Positions 1-5,743 of a stretch of DNA of 20,153 nt are shown in pieces; the stretch's first letter is position 1, and each line of letters starts with the position of its first letter. Source of the DNA: JBFLYZ01 sp040756415 (GTDB taxonomy: Bacteria > Bacteroidota > Bacteroidia > JADZBD01); contig JBFLYZ010000062.1 in assembly GCA_040756415.1 (NCBI GenBank), forward strand, positions 1-20,153. The letters are read 5' to 3'. The position numbers and the translations under genes are program-made. Under the pieces are notes generated by a model that saw only the letters and a program-made list of their open reading frames with translations, was not told the DNA's origin and made no database searches.

Positions 1-23
1 GCCCCCCGCCAAAGGCGGGGGGC
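1..23 (-). terminator. Hairpin after tRNA-Met, probable terminator
   Basis: A perfect 10-bp GC-rich inverted repeat (1-10 with 14-23) with an AAA loop lies just past the 3' end of the tRNA on the minus strand. The expected U-tract for minus-strand transcription would fall outside the window, so it cannot be confirmed. On the plus strand the stem is followed by only TTT. Confidence 0.55.
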
Positions 24-27
24 TTTG

Positions 28-101
28 TAGCGAGGGAGGGAGTTGAACCCTCGACCTCAGGGTTATGAATCCTGCGCTCTCACCGCCTGAGCTACCTCGC
101 C
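28..101 (-). tRNA. tRNA-Met (anticodon CAU), elongator type
   Basis: The minus strand folds into a complete 74-nt cloverleaf. The acceptor arm is GGCGAGG with CCTCGCT, with a G-U first pair; the D arm is GCTC/GAGC; the anticodon loop is TTCATAA (anticodon at 65-67); the T arm is GAGGG-TTCAACT-CCCTC; the discriminator base is A. CCA is not encoded. The first pair is not the C-A mismatch of an initiator, and the anticodon stem lacks the three G-C pairs of initiators. I therefore call elongator Met. A CAU tRNA that becomes Ile after lysidine modification cannot be excluded, but the sequence around the anticodon resembles Bacteroidota elongator Met. The anticodon stem has one A-C mismatch next to the loop. 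Confidence 0.93.
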
Positions 102-114
102 AAAGAATCAACAC

Positions 115-151
115 CCGTCCGCCTCGGGCGTCTGACGGCCGGCAGGCGGGG
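115..151. repeat. Palindromic GC-rich element next to the tRNA relic
   Basis: Arms CCGCCT (119-124) and AGGCGG (144-149) enclose an inner perfect hairpin CGTC-T-GACG (129-137), and the intervening bases are also largely complementary. It sits exactly where the 3' half of the relic tRNA should be, and ends about 15 nt before the 5' end of the intact tRNA. It looks like a small palindromic insertion of the kind scattered through some bacterial genomes. That reading is inferred from shape and position; I have no second full copy in the window. Confidence 0.6.
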
Positions 152-209
152 ATATGAATCCTGCGCTCTAACCGCCTGAGCCTGCCCGCAGTAGACAGGC
201 TACCTGGCC
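152..209 (-). pseudogene. Broken 5' half of a tRNA-Met with an insertion in the D arm
   Basis: Reading the minus strand from 209, the sequence GGCCAGGTAG, then (after an insert at 181-199) CTCAGGCGGTTAGAGC and GCAGGATTCATA, matches the neighbouring intact tRNA-Met almost base for base through the anticodon CAT (154-156). It then stops: there is no 3' anticodon strand, T arm or acceptor 3' strand. Removing the 19-nt insert restores the GGTAG-CTCAGG junction exactly. It is therefore a degraded tandem copy of the tRNA, or a partial tRNA copy carried in with the palindromic elements. It cannot form a cloverleaf. Confidence 0.8.
181..199. repeat. 19-nt imperfect palindrome inserted in tRNA relic
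   Basis: The element begins CCTG and ends CAGG and is near-palindromic. Read on the minus strand, two of its three non-Watson-Crick positions become U-G wobbles, so it would fold better in the minus-strand RNA than in the plus-strand RNA. It splits the relic tRNA precisely between the TAG linker and the D-stem CTC. Confidence 0.65.
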
Positions 210-227
210 ATACGGGTTTTGCGGGCG

Positions 228-256
228 CAAATATAAGGCTTTATGGGGCTTTACAA
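228..256 (-). promoter_or_regulatory. Bacteroidota-type promoter for the tRNA unit
   Basis: On the minus strand TATATTTG (235-228) is a perfect match to the Bacteroidota -7 consensus TAnnTTTG, with GTTG (TTG at 256-254) 18 nt upstream as the -33 element. The predicted start is around 222. The transcript would run through the tRNA relic (209-152) and the palindromic element before the intact tRNA. No equally good box is seen between the relic and the intact tRNA. Confidence 0.7.
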
Positions 257-319
257 CCACCCTCAAAACTTATTTTTCTTTGATTTGGACATGGTGGTAA
301 ATATTTTTTTATAAATTGC

Positions 320-350
320 TTGAGTTTTAGTATAGTCACTACCGTTTTTG
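320..350 (+). promoter_or_regulatory. Weak candidate promoter of the H1-like/START gene
   Basis: TTG at 320-322 is followed after 17 nt by TACCGTTTTTG (340-350). This contains both halves of the TAnnTTTG box but with extra bases between them. The stretch 257-360 is A+T-rich and otherwise featureless. The call is tentative and rests on position between divergent transcripts. Confidence 0.25.
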
Positions 351-360
351 ATCTCATCCG

Positions 361-1164
361 ATGGCCAAAAAAGCGCAAAAGAAAAAGCCAAAAAAAACCA
401 GATCCCCGAAAAAAAAGGCTAAGAAAAAGCAGGCGCGCAAGCCTGCCAGGCGCGCTTTACCTGCCAGGAAAAAGACGGTAAAAAAGCAAAAGCCGCCTAA
501 GAAAAAGAAGGCGACTATCGTTAAGAAGAAGGTTTTGAAAAAGCCGGTCAGGAAGCAGCCGCCCAAAAAGGCAAAAGCGCAGCCTGTGAAGCCGGTCGTC
601 CAAAAGCCCGAGCCTAAGCCGGTACCGGTCCAGCCCGTGGCAAAGCCCCAGCCCAGGGTGATCAAAGCGCCTGAGGTCAAAAAGTCCGATAGCTCCCAGT
701 CCGTATCCCCGCCTCCTCCGGCACTGCCCAGGAAAGTGATACGAACCACCTTCTCTTCTTCCTCGCTTAAGGATAAGAAACGCGAAGTGCACCCCAACGA
801 GTATAGTTTTGAATACGTCATGCATGCTTCGCCAGCCCTGCTTTTCGAAATGATATCTACACCCAGCGGCCTATCCGAATGGTTCGCCAATGACGTGAAC
901 ATACGTGACGGCAACTTCACTTTTTTCTGGGACGGCAGCGAGCAGGTGGCCAAGCAGATCGCTTACAAGGACCTGAAGCTGGTGCGTTTCCGCTGGCTCG
1001 ACAAACCCGAATACACCTTCTTCGAGTTCAGGATAGAGGTGGATGAGCTGACCAACGAGTCTTCCCTGATCATTACCGATTTTGCCGAAGATGGCGACAA
1101 GGAATCGGCCCGCATGCTGTGGGATAACGAGATCGCCAAGCTGAAGAAGGCCATCGGTTCCTGA
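361..1164 (+). CDS. Histone-H1-like Lys-rich tail fused to a START-like (AHSA1-type) domain
   Basis: 267 residues in two parts. Residues 1-125 are a low-complexity basic tail built of Lys clusters, Ala and Pro. In the first 60 residues I count 27 Lys and 5 Arg and no Asp or Glu; the first acidic residue is E84. From about 75 to 125 it becomes a Pro/Val/Lys linker. Residues ~138-267 form a compact START/SRPBCC-like domain of the small type common in Bacteroidota, recognisable by the STPSGLSEWFANDV segment, FFWDGSE, RFRWLD and the C-terminal LWDNEIAKLKKAIGS helix. Family members usually consist of this ~130-residue domain alone, so the tail is the oddity. The tail resembles H1-like DNA/RNA-binding proteins; nucleic-acid binding is an inference, and the START-domain ligand is unknown. 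No signal peptide, so cytoplasmic. It is first of three genes on this strand, 33 nt before the PAP2 gene. Two A8 runs lie in the tail (390-397, 409-416). Confidence 0.88.
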   Translation: MAKKAQKKKPKKTRSPKKKAKKKQARKPARRALPARKKTVKKQKPPKKKKATIVKKKVLKKPVRKQPPKKAKAQPVKPVVQKPEPKPVPVQPVAKPQPRVIKAPEVKKSDSSQSVSPPPPALPRKVIRTTFSSSSLKDKKREVHPNEYSFEYVMHASPALLFEMISTPSGLSEWFANDVNIRDGNFTFFWDGSEQVAKQIAYKDLKLVRFRWLDKPEYTFFEFRIEVDELTNESSLIITDFAEDGDKESARMLWDNEIAKLKKAIGS

Positions 1165-1197
1165 TTTCTCTTTAATTTTACGCAAATCATACCGGCT

Positions 1198-1851
1198 GTG
1201 AACAATTTTTTCGGCAAAAATTCCGCTTTCCTTATTCCCTATGTCCTCTTCCTTATTGCCGGCTCTATCCTGTTCGGCCTGTACAGCAAGGCCGAGATCC
1301 ACCTGATGCTGAACAGCAGGCACAATGCCTTTGGCGATTTTTTTTTTCCCTATGTCACTTACCTGGGCGATGGCGTGACGGTAATTGCCGCGGTCATGCT
1401 GCTGCTGCTGGTACGGTACCGCTTCGCCCTGCTGCTGGCGCTGAGCAACCTGCTTTCGGCCGGTATCACCCAATTGCTCAAGCATACCCTGTTCGCGGAT
1501 GTGGTGCGGCCTAAGGAGTATTTTAAGAACATACTGGATATCCACTATGTGGAAGGGGTGGAGAATTACCTGTACAACAGTTTTCCCAGCGGCCACACTA
1601 CCGCAGCCTTCACCACCTGCTTTTGCATTTCCCTGATGACGGAAAGCCGCCTGCTGAAGTTTCTCATGTTCGTGATGGCCCTGACCATAGGCTTCTCAAG
1701 GGTCTACATCTCGCAGCATTTCTTCAATGATATCTATGCCGGCTCGCTGATCGGTGTAAGCGCCACCATGGTGGTCTATGCCTTCATCCGGAAAAGCAGC
1801 AGGATAAACTCCCTGTCCTGGATCGACAGCGCACTCACAAAAAGGAATTGA
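1198..1851 (+). CDS. PAP2-family membrane phosphatase
   Basis: 217 residues, starting at GTG; no in-frame ATG is close by. It is a multi-pass inner-membrane protein of the type 2 phosphatidic acid phosphatase superfamily, with all three catalytic signatures: K-x8-RP (KHTLFADVVRP), PSGH in YNSFPSGHTTAAF, and SR-x5-H-x3-D in SRVYISQHFFNDIYAG. Such enzymes remove phosphate from lipid phosphates or diphosphates on the outer face of the membrane: phosphatidic acid, undecaprenyl diphosphate, or lipid A in LpxE-type members. The substrate cannot be told from sequence. Its stop is 2 nt before the ATG of an ArnT/PMT-like glycosyltransferase, which suggests coupled translation and a role with polyprenyl-linked sugars or lipid A. 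A run of ten T (1338-1347) lies in the frame and is a potential slippage site; the frame is intact here. Confidence 0.9.
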   Translation: MNNFFGKNSAFLIPYVLFLIAGSILFGLYSKAEIHLMLNSRHNAFGDFFFPYVTYLGDGVTVIAAVMLLLLVRYRFALLLALSNLLSAGITQLLKHTLFADVVRPKEYFKNILDIHYVEGVENYLYNSFPSGHTTAAFTTCFCISLMTESRLLKFLMFVMALTIGFSRVYISQHFFNDIYAGSLIGVSATMVVYAFIRKSSRINSLSWIDSALTKRN

Positions 1852-1853
1852 CG

Positions 1854-3467
1854 ATGGGCGCTGCGCTGAACAAGAACCTGCTCATTGCCGCTGCCGCTGT
1901 GCTGCTGTTCGTGCCTTTTCTCGGGGCCGTACACCTGTTCGATTGGGACGAGATCAATTTTGCGGAGTGCGCGCGCGAAATGATCGTGAGCGGAGATTAT
2001 TCCACCGTTCAGATCAACTTCCAGCCCTTTTGGGAGAAGCCGCCTCTTTTCATCTGGATGCAGGCCGCCAGCATGCACCTGTTCGGGGTAAATGAATTTG
2101 CCGCCCGCTTCCCGAATGCTGTGTGCGGGATCATCACCCTTATCGTTCTTTTCAACATCGGCAGGAACATATACGATGCCCGCTTCGGGCTGCTCTGGGC
2201 GCTGGCCTTCGCAGGCAGCATACTCCCTCACTTCTATTTCAAGAGCGGCATCATCGACCCCTGGTTCAACCTGTTTATCTTTCTCGGCATTCACCATTTC
2301 ATCCTCTTCTCCGGAAAAGTGGGCGGAACGAAAAGGATCATCTACTCGGCCTGCTTCATTTCGCTGGCCATGCTCACCAAGGGCCCCGTTGCCCTGCTGG
2401 TATTCTTACTGTGCGCTGGCGTATTTTACCTGGTCGGCCGTTTCAGGGGATTTCCCGGCATCTTCCAGATCGGGCTTTACCTGGCGGTAATTGTCTCTAT
2501 TGGCGGGTTGTGGTTCTTCTCCCTGCTGCTCAGCGGAAAGCAGGAGGTTTTTTTCGACTTTATCGAATACCAGGTGCGCCTGTTCAGCACCGAGGAAGCC
2601 GGCCACGGTGGCCCTTTCTATTACCACTTCATCGTGTTGCTGCTGGGCTGCTTCCCCGCGTCCGTATTCATGATCAGGGCGCTGCGCAGGGGACAGGACC
2701 CCGATTTCGCCAGGCATTACAGGAAATGGATGCTGATCCTGTTCTGGACGGTGCTTCTTCTTTTCTCTATTGTGGAGACCAAGATCATACACTATTCGTC
2801 ATTATGCTGGTTCCCCCTCACCTACCTGGCCGCTTACGCCATGTATAAGCTGATGAATGGCGACCTGCAGTGGAAAAGATGGATGAGCTTTCTGCTGCTG
2901 GCGCTTGGCACGGTATGGGGGCTGCTTTTCACGGGACTGCAGTTCGTGGACCGGTACAAGGAAACGATCATTGCCAGCGGTATTATAAAAGACCCTTTTG
3001 CGGTTGAAAACCTGAAAGCCGAGGTGCACTGGTCGGGCTGGGAGTTCCTGGTGGGAGCCTTTTTCCTTTCAGGAGTGCTGTTTGCTGTCTATCTTATCAC
3101 CCGCGGGAATATGAAGGGAATTATTATCCTGTTTGCATGCACCCTTATCACGACCAACCTGGCCGTATTGGTCTTCGCTCCCAGGATAGAGCAATACACG
3201 CAGGGAGCGGCTATTGAGTTCTACCGAAGCAAGAGCGATGAACTTTGCAGAGTGGAGACCATTCACTTTAAAAGTTATGCCCAATATTTCTACAAGCGGA
3301 CGACCTCCTCTACCGGGTATTTCCAGGGCTGGGATACCAGCGGGAAGAAAGGTGAACCCTTCTATTTCGTTTCAAAGATACAGGATGCGGAAAAAGTGAA
3401 AAGTATCAATCCCTCGTGGGAAGAGCTGTACAGGAAGAACGGGTTTGTGTTCTGGGAAAGGAAATGA
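1854..3467 (+). CDS. ArnT/PMT-like (GT39/GT83-type) membrane glycosyltransferase
   Basis: 537 residues. I chose ATG 1854 over TTG 1848 because AAGGA at 1843-1847 is well spaced before it, a rare SD-like site in this window. It is a GT-C fold integral membrane enzyme. The first periplasmic loop holds the family signature FDWDE (~29-33), followed by FWEKPPLFIWMQA (~59-71) and later LTKGPVALLV, which together are typical of dolichyl-phosphate-mannose-protein-mannosyltransferase-like and ArnT-like proteins. About ten hydrophobic segments run to ~residue 430, and then there is a small soluble C-terminal domain. Such enzymes move a sugar from a polyprenyl-phosphate donor to lipid A, protein or another acceptor on the periplasmic side. 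Acceptor and sugar are unknown. The preceding PAP2 gene and the following convergent DPM1-like GT2, which could make the polyprenyl-phosphate-sugar donor, support that type of pathway. The stop is part of a TGATCA shared with the next gene. Confidence 0.9.
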   Translation: MGAALNKNLLIAAAAVLLFVPFLGAVHLFDWDEINFAECAREMIVSGDYSTVQINFQPFWEKPPLFIWMQAASMHLFGVNEFAARFPNAVCGIITLIVLFNIGRNIYDARFGLLWALAFAGSILPHFYFKSGIIDPWFNLFIFLGIHHFILFSGKVGGTKRIIYSACFISLAMLTKGPVALLVFLLCAGVFYLVGRFRGFPGIFQIGLYLAVIVSIGGLWFFSLLLSGKQEVFFDFIEYQVRLFSTEEAGHGGPFYYHFIVLLLGCFPASVFMIRALRRGQDPDFARHYRKWMLILFWTVLLLFSIVETKIIHYSSLCWFPLTYLAAYAMYKLMNGDLQWKRWMSFLLLALGTVWGLLFTGLQFVDRYKETIIASGIIKDPFAVENLKAEVHWSGWEFLVGAFFLSGVLFAVYLITRGNMKGIIILFACTLITTNLAVLVFAPRIEQYTQGAAIEFYRSKSDELCRVETIHFKSYAQYFYKRTTSSTGYFQGWDTSGKKGEPFYFVSKIQDAEKVKSINPSWEELYRKNGFVFWERK

Positions 3468-3470
3468 TCA
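3465..3470. other. TGATCA stop-stop junction 1
   Basis: TGA (3465-3467) ends the plus-strand glycosyltransferase, and the adjoining TCA (3468-3470) is the TGA of the minus-strand GT2. The genes are convergent with no spacer and no visible terminator. Confidence 0.95.
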
Positions 3471-4217
3471 GGTTTTCGAACGGTAGATTTTACTCTTCAT
3501 CAAGCCCCATTTATTGAACCTGTGCCTGAGTGAAACGCCCAGGCAGCCCAATCCGTACTTCATGCTGCGCGTAAAATTGATGGAGCTGGCTTCCTTGAAA
3601 TACTTGGTCGGGCAGGTCACTTCCGCTATCTCAAAACCCGCATAGATGATCTGCGAGAGCATCTGGTTGTCGAAGACAAAATCATCGCTGTTGGCATGGT
3701 AGTTTATCTCCTGAAGCACTTCCCTGCTGAAGGCGCGGTAGCCGGTATGATATTCAGAAAGCTTCTGGTTGACCAGTATGTTCTGGGTGAAGGTCAGCAT
3801 GCGGTTGAACACATACTTATACAGGGGCATTCCACCCTTTAGCGCACCCTTCCCGAGTATCCGCGACCCCAGCACCACGGGGTACAAGCCGCTGGAAATG
3901 ATCTCGGCCATGGCGGGGATGAGCTTGGGGGTGTACTGGTAATCGGGATGCAGCATGATCACGATATCGGCATTCAGCTCCAGGGCCTTGTCGTAACAGG
4001 TCTTCTGATTGCCCCCATAGCCTTTGTTGCGTTCGTGCCGGATCACATGTTTGATGCCGATGGCGCGGGCCAGCTCCGAGGTCTTATCGCGGCTCATGTC
4101 ATCCACCAGCACCACATCGTCAACTATATTGAACGGGATCTCATCGTAGGTCTGCTTGAGCGTGAGCTCCGCATTATAGGCAGGCAATACTATAACCAGC
4201 TTTTTCCCATTTATCAT
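3468..4217 (-). CDS. GT2 glycosyltransferase, DPM1-like
   Basis: 249 residues from ATG 4217. A TTG three codons upstream overlaps the promoter box and is less likely. It has a GT-A fold family 2 domain from the start: VIVLPAYNAE (~8-17), VLVDDMSRD (~36-44), RNKGYGGNQ (~63-71) and HPDYQYTP (~90-97), where the DxD-like position sits in HPDYQ. EYHTGYRAFSR and the DFVFDNQML segment follow in the acceptor half. It resembles dolichyl- or polyprenyl-phosphate mannose/glucose synthases. It has no membrane anchor, so it is cytosolic or peripheral. It is transcribed toward the ArnT/PMT-like gene, which would use such a lipid-linked sugar; the functional pairing is inferred. A perfect -7 box ends 6 nt before its start codon. 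Confidence 0.9.
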   Translation of the reverse strand: MINGKKLVIVLPAYNAELTLKQTYDEIPFNIVDDVVLVDDMSRDKTSELARAIGIKHVIRHERNKGYGGNQKTCYDKALELNADIVIMLHPDYQYTPKLIPAMAEIISSGLYPVVLGSRILGKGALKGGMPLYKYVFNRMLTFTQNILVNQKLSEYHTGYRAFSREVLQEINYHANSDDFVFDNQMLSQIIYAGFEIAEVTCPTKYFKEASSINFTRSMKYGLGCLGVSLRHRFNKWGLMKSKIYRSKT

Positions 4218-4223
4218 ACCGGA

Positions 4224-4231
4224 CAAAACTA
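4224..4231 (-). promoter_or_regulatory. -7 box of the DPM1-like GT2 gene
   Basis: TAGTTTTG (minus strand, 4231-4224) is a perfect TAnnTTTG. It ends 6 nt before ATG 4217, so the mRNA would begin at or next to the start codon. No convincing -33 TTG is seen, because a hairpin occupies that place. Confidence 0.6.
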
Positions 4232-4236
4232 TAAAA

Positions 4237-4275
4237 AAAAGCCCAGCCCTCTTCCCGGCCGGCCGCAGGGCTTTT
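4237..4275. terminator. Bidirectional terminator-like hairpin between divergent promoters
   Basis: AAAAGCCC (4237-4244) pairs with GGGCTTTT (4268-4275). A self-complementary GGCCGGCC core (4257-4264) lies in the loop, and an alternative pairing exists for GCCCT with AGGGC. U-rich tails follow on both strands: an eight-T run on the minus strand and TTTT on the plus strand. It has the look of a terminator between convergent genes, yet here the genes diverge. It could stop antisense transcripts that run through the spacer-less convergent junction at 3467. Confidence 0.5.
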
Positions 4276-4278
4276 ACT

Positions 4279-4286
4279 TATCTTTG
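4279..4286 (+). promoter_or_regulatory. -7 box of the LptF/G permease operon
   Basis: TATCTTTG is a perfect TAnnTTTG and is followed by only TATCA before ATG 4292. The transcript is predicted to start at or within a few bases of the start codon. No good -33 element is visible; the position is occupied by the GC-rich hairpin. Confidence 0.65.
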
Positions 4287-4291
4287 TATCA

Positions 4292-5743
4292 ATGAAAGCC
4301 ATCCACCGGTACGTCATCTCGTCCTTTATAGGCCCTTTCATCATTACCTTTTTTATTTCCATGTTCGTGCTGATGATGCAGTTCCTCTGGAAATGGATCG
4401 ATGAACTGATCGGGAAGGGCCTTGAGCTGAGCGTGATCGGTGAGCTCTTTTTTTACGTGGCGCTTACGCTGGTGCCGCTGGCGCTTCCCCTCACCATCCT
4501 GCTCTCCAGCCTGATGACCTTCGGCTCGCTGGGCGAACATTACGAGCTGGCAGCCCTCAAATCGAGCGGATTATCGCTGTACGGCATCATGCGCCCGCTC
4601 ATCTTTTTCGTTATCGCTGTGAGCATAGGGGCCTTCTTCTTTTCCAACCATGTTCTGCCCTATGCCAACCTGAAATGGCGCTCGCTCATCTTCGATGTGC
4701 AGCATAAAAAACCCGCCATCGCCATCAAGGAAGGAGCTTTTTACAACGGCATCAACCGCTACGTGATACGCGTGGAGAAAAAAGACCCTGACGGCAAAAC
4801 CTTATACGGCATCATGATCTACGACCATACCCAAGGCTTTGGCAACACCAGGGTGGTCATTGCCGAATCGGGTAAAATGGAAATGAGCGAAGACGGCAAG
4901 TATTTTCTCATATCGCTCAACCAGGGCTTCAGCTACGATGAGGTGATCGACCAGAAAAGCCCCAATTTCCCGCTCATACGTACCGTTTTCAGCCATAAGA
5001 CCCTGCGCCTTAACCTTACCGGATTTGACCTGAACCGCACCGATGAGGACCTCTTCAAATCCAACTACGAAATGCTCAACCTGAAGCAGATCGAAAGCGA
5101 ACTGGATACCCTGGAGCTGGAAAAACAGCAGAAGCTGAAATTTTTCCGGGAAGTATTCCTGGTACGCCCCAAGGCGACTCCGCGCATGCAGGCGCCCACC
5201 GCTATGGGCGCGTTCAGGCCCAGGAACATGAACCCGGCAGCCCGGGATACCGCGGCCCCGCTCACCGAAAAAGAGCGCCAGGTAAAAATATACGATGCGT
5301 CACTGAACATCGCGCGGAGCAATAAGGCCCGGGTAGAATCCTATATACAGGACATCCAGAACATCGAGGACCCGGCCACCAATCTCCTGATCGTATGGCA
5401 TAAAAAATTCACGCTGTCCATCGCCTGCCTGGTCTTCTTTTTCATCGGGGCCCCGCTGGGCGCCATCATACGCAAAGGCGGGTTAGGCATGCCGGTGGTG
5501 ATCTCGGTGCTGTTTTTCATTGTTTACTGGATCATCTCCTTCTCGTCTGAAAAAATGTCGAAGGAGGGGGTCATGCCGCCTTATATCGGCATGTGGATAT
5601 CTACCCTTGTGTTGCTGCCGCTTGGCGTTTTCCTGACCAAAAAGGCCACAGCCGATTCGGCCCTGTTCGACATCACCGAGTATACAGGCTGGTTCACTAA
5701 ATTTTTCCGCTCGCGTAATGAAGCTGCTCCAACTGGTCAATAA
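4292..5743 (+). CDS. LptF/LptG-family permease (LPS export)
   Basis: 483 residues, inner-membrane permease of the YjgP/YjgQ family, half of the LptB2FG transporter that extracts LPS from the inner membrane. Three N-terminal helices (~10-35, 48-76, 98-120) enclose the cytoplasmic coupling segment EHYELAALKSSG (82-93) that contacts the LptB ATPase. A periplasmic beta-jellyroll follows (~125-260), and then three C-terminal helices (~372-394, 399-418, 431-450). E. coli LptF and LptG are about 360 residues; the extra length here is a periplasmic insert of ~100 residues (262-362). It consists of two charged, probably coiled-coil helices joined by a Pro/Ala/Met-rich linker (291-325). Whether it is LptF or LptG cannot be told, so I give no symbol; the partner permease and LptB are not in the window. 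It overlaps the next gene by 26 nt. Confidence 0.92.
   Translation: MKAIHRYVISSFIGPFIITFFISMFVLMMQFLWKWIDELIGKGLELSVIGELFFYVALTLVPLALPLTILLSSLMTFGSLGEHYELAALKSSGLSLYGIMRPLIFFVIAVSIGAFFFSNHVLPYANLKWRSLIFDVQHKKPAIAIKEGAFYNGINRYVIRVEKKDPDGKTLYGIMIYDHTQGFGNTRVVIAESGKMEMSEDGKYFLISLNQGFSYDEVIDQKSPNFPLIRTVFSHKTLRLNLTGFDLNRTDEDLFKSNYEMLNLKQIESELDTLELEKQQKLKFFREVFLVRPKATPRMQAPTAMGAFRPRNMNPAARDTAAPLTEKERQVKIYDASLNIARSNKARVESYIQDIQNIEDPATNLLIVWHKKFTLSIACLVFFFIGAPLGAIIRKGGLGMPVVISVLFFIVYWIISFSSEKMSKEGVMPPYIGMWISTLVLLPLGVFLTKKATADSALFDITEYTGWFTKFFRSRNEAAPTGQ

Noticed and set aside
115..199. CRISPR repeat or phage attachment site next to the tRNA
   Set aside because: No regular repeat-spacer array, and no integrase gene or direct repeat of a tRNA 3' end in the window; the duplicated part is the tRNA 5' half.
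152..209. Relic read as a split or intron-containing tRNA
   Set aside because: The 19-nt insert lies in the D arm, not at a known intron position, and the whole 3' half is missing, so excision could not restore a cloverleaf.
354..953. Minus-strand Phe/Gly-rich open frame of 199 codons opposite the Lys-rich tail
   Set aside because: It is the mirror of AAA/AAG and CCN codons (giving TTT and GGN); low complexity and no start context.
871..1596. Minus-strand 241-codon open frame across the START and PAP2 genes
   Set aside because: It spans two real genes and their gap, has no domain and is a reading-frame shadow.
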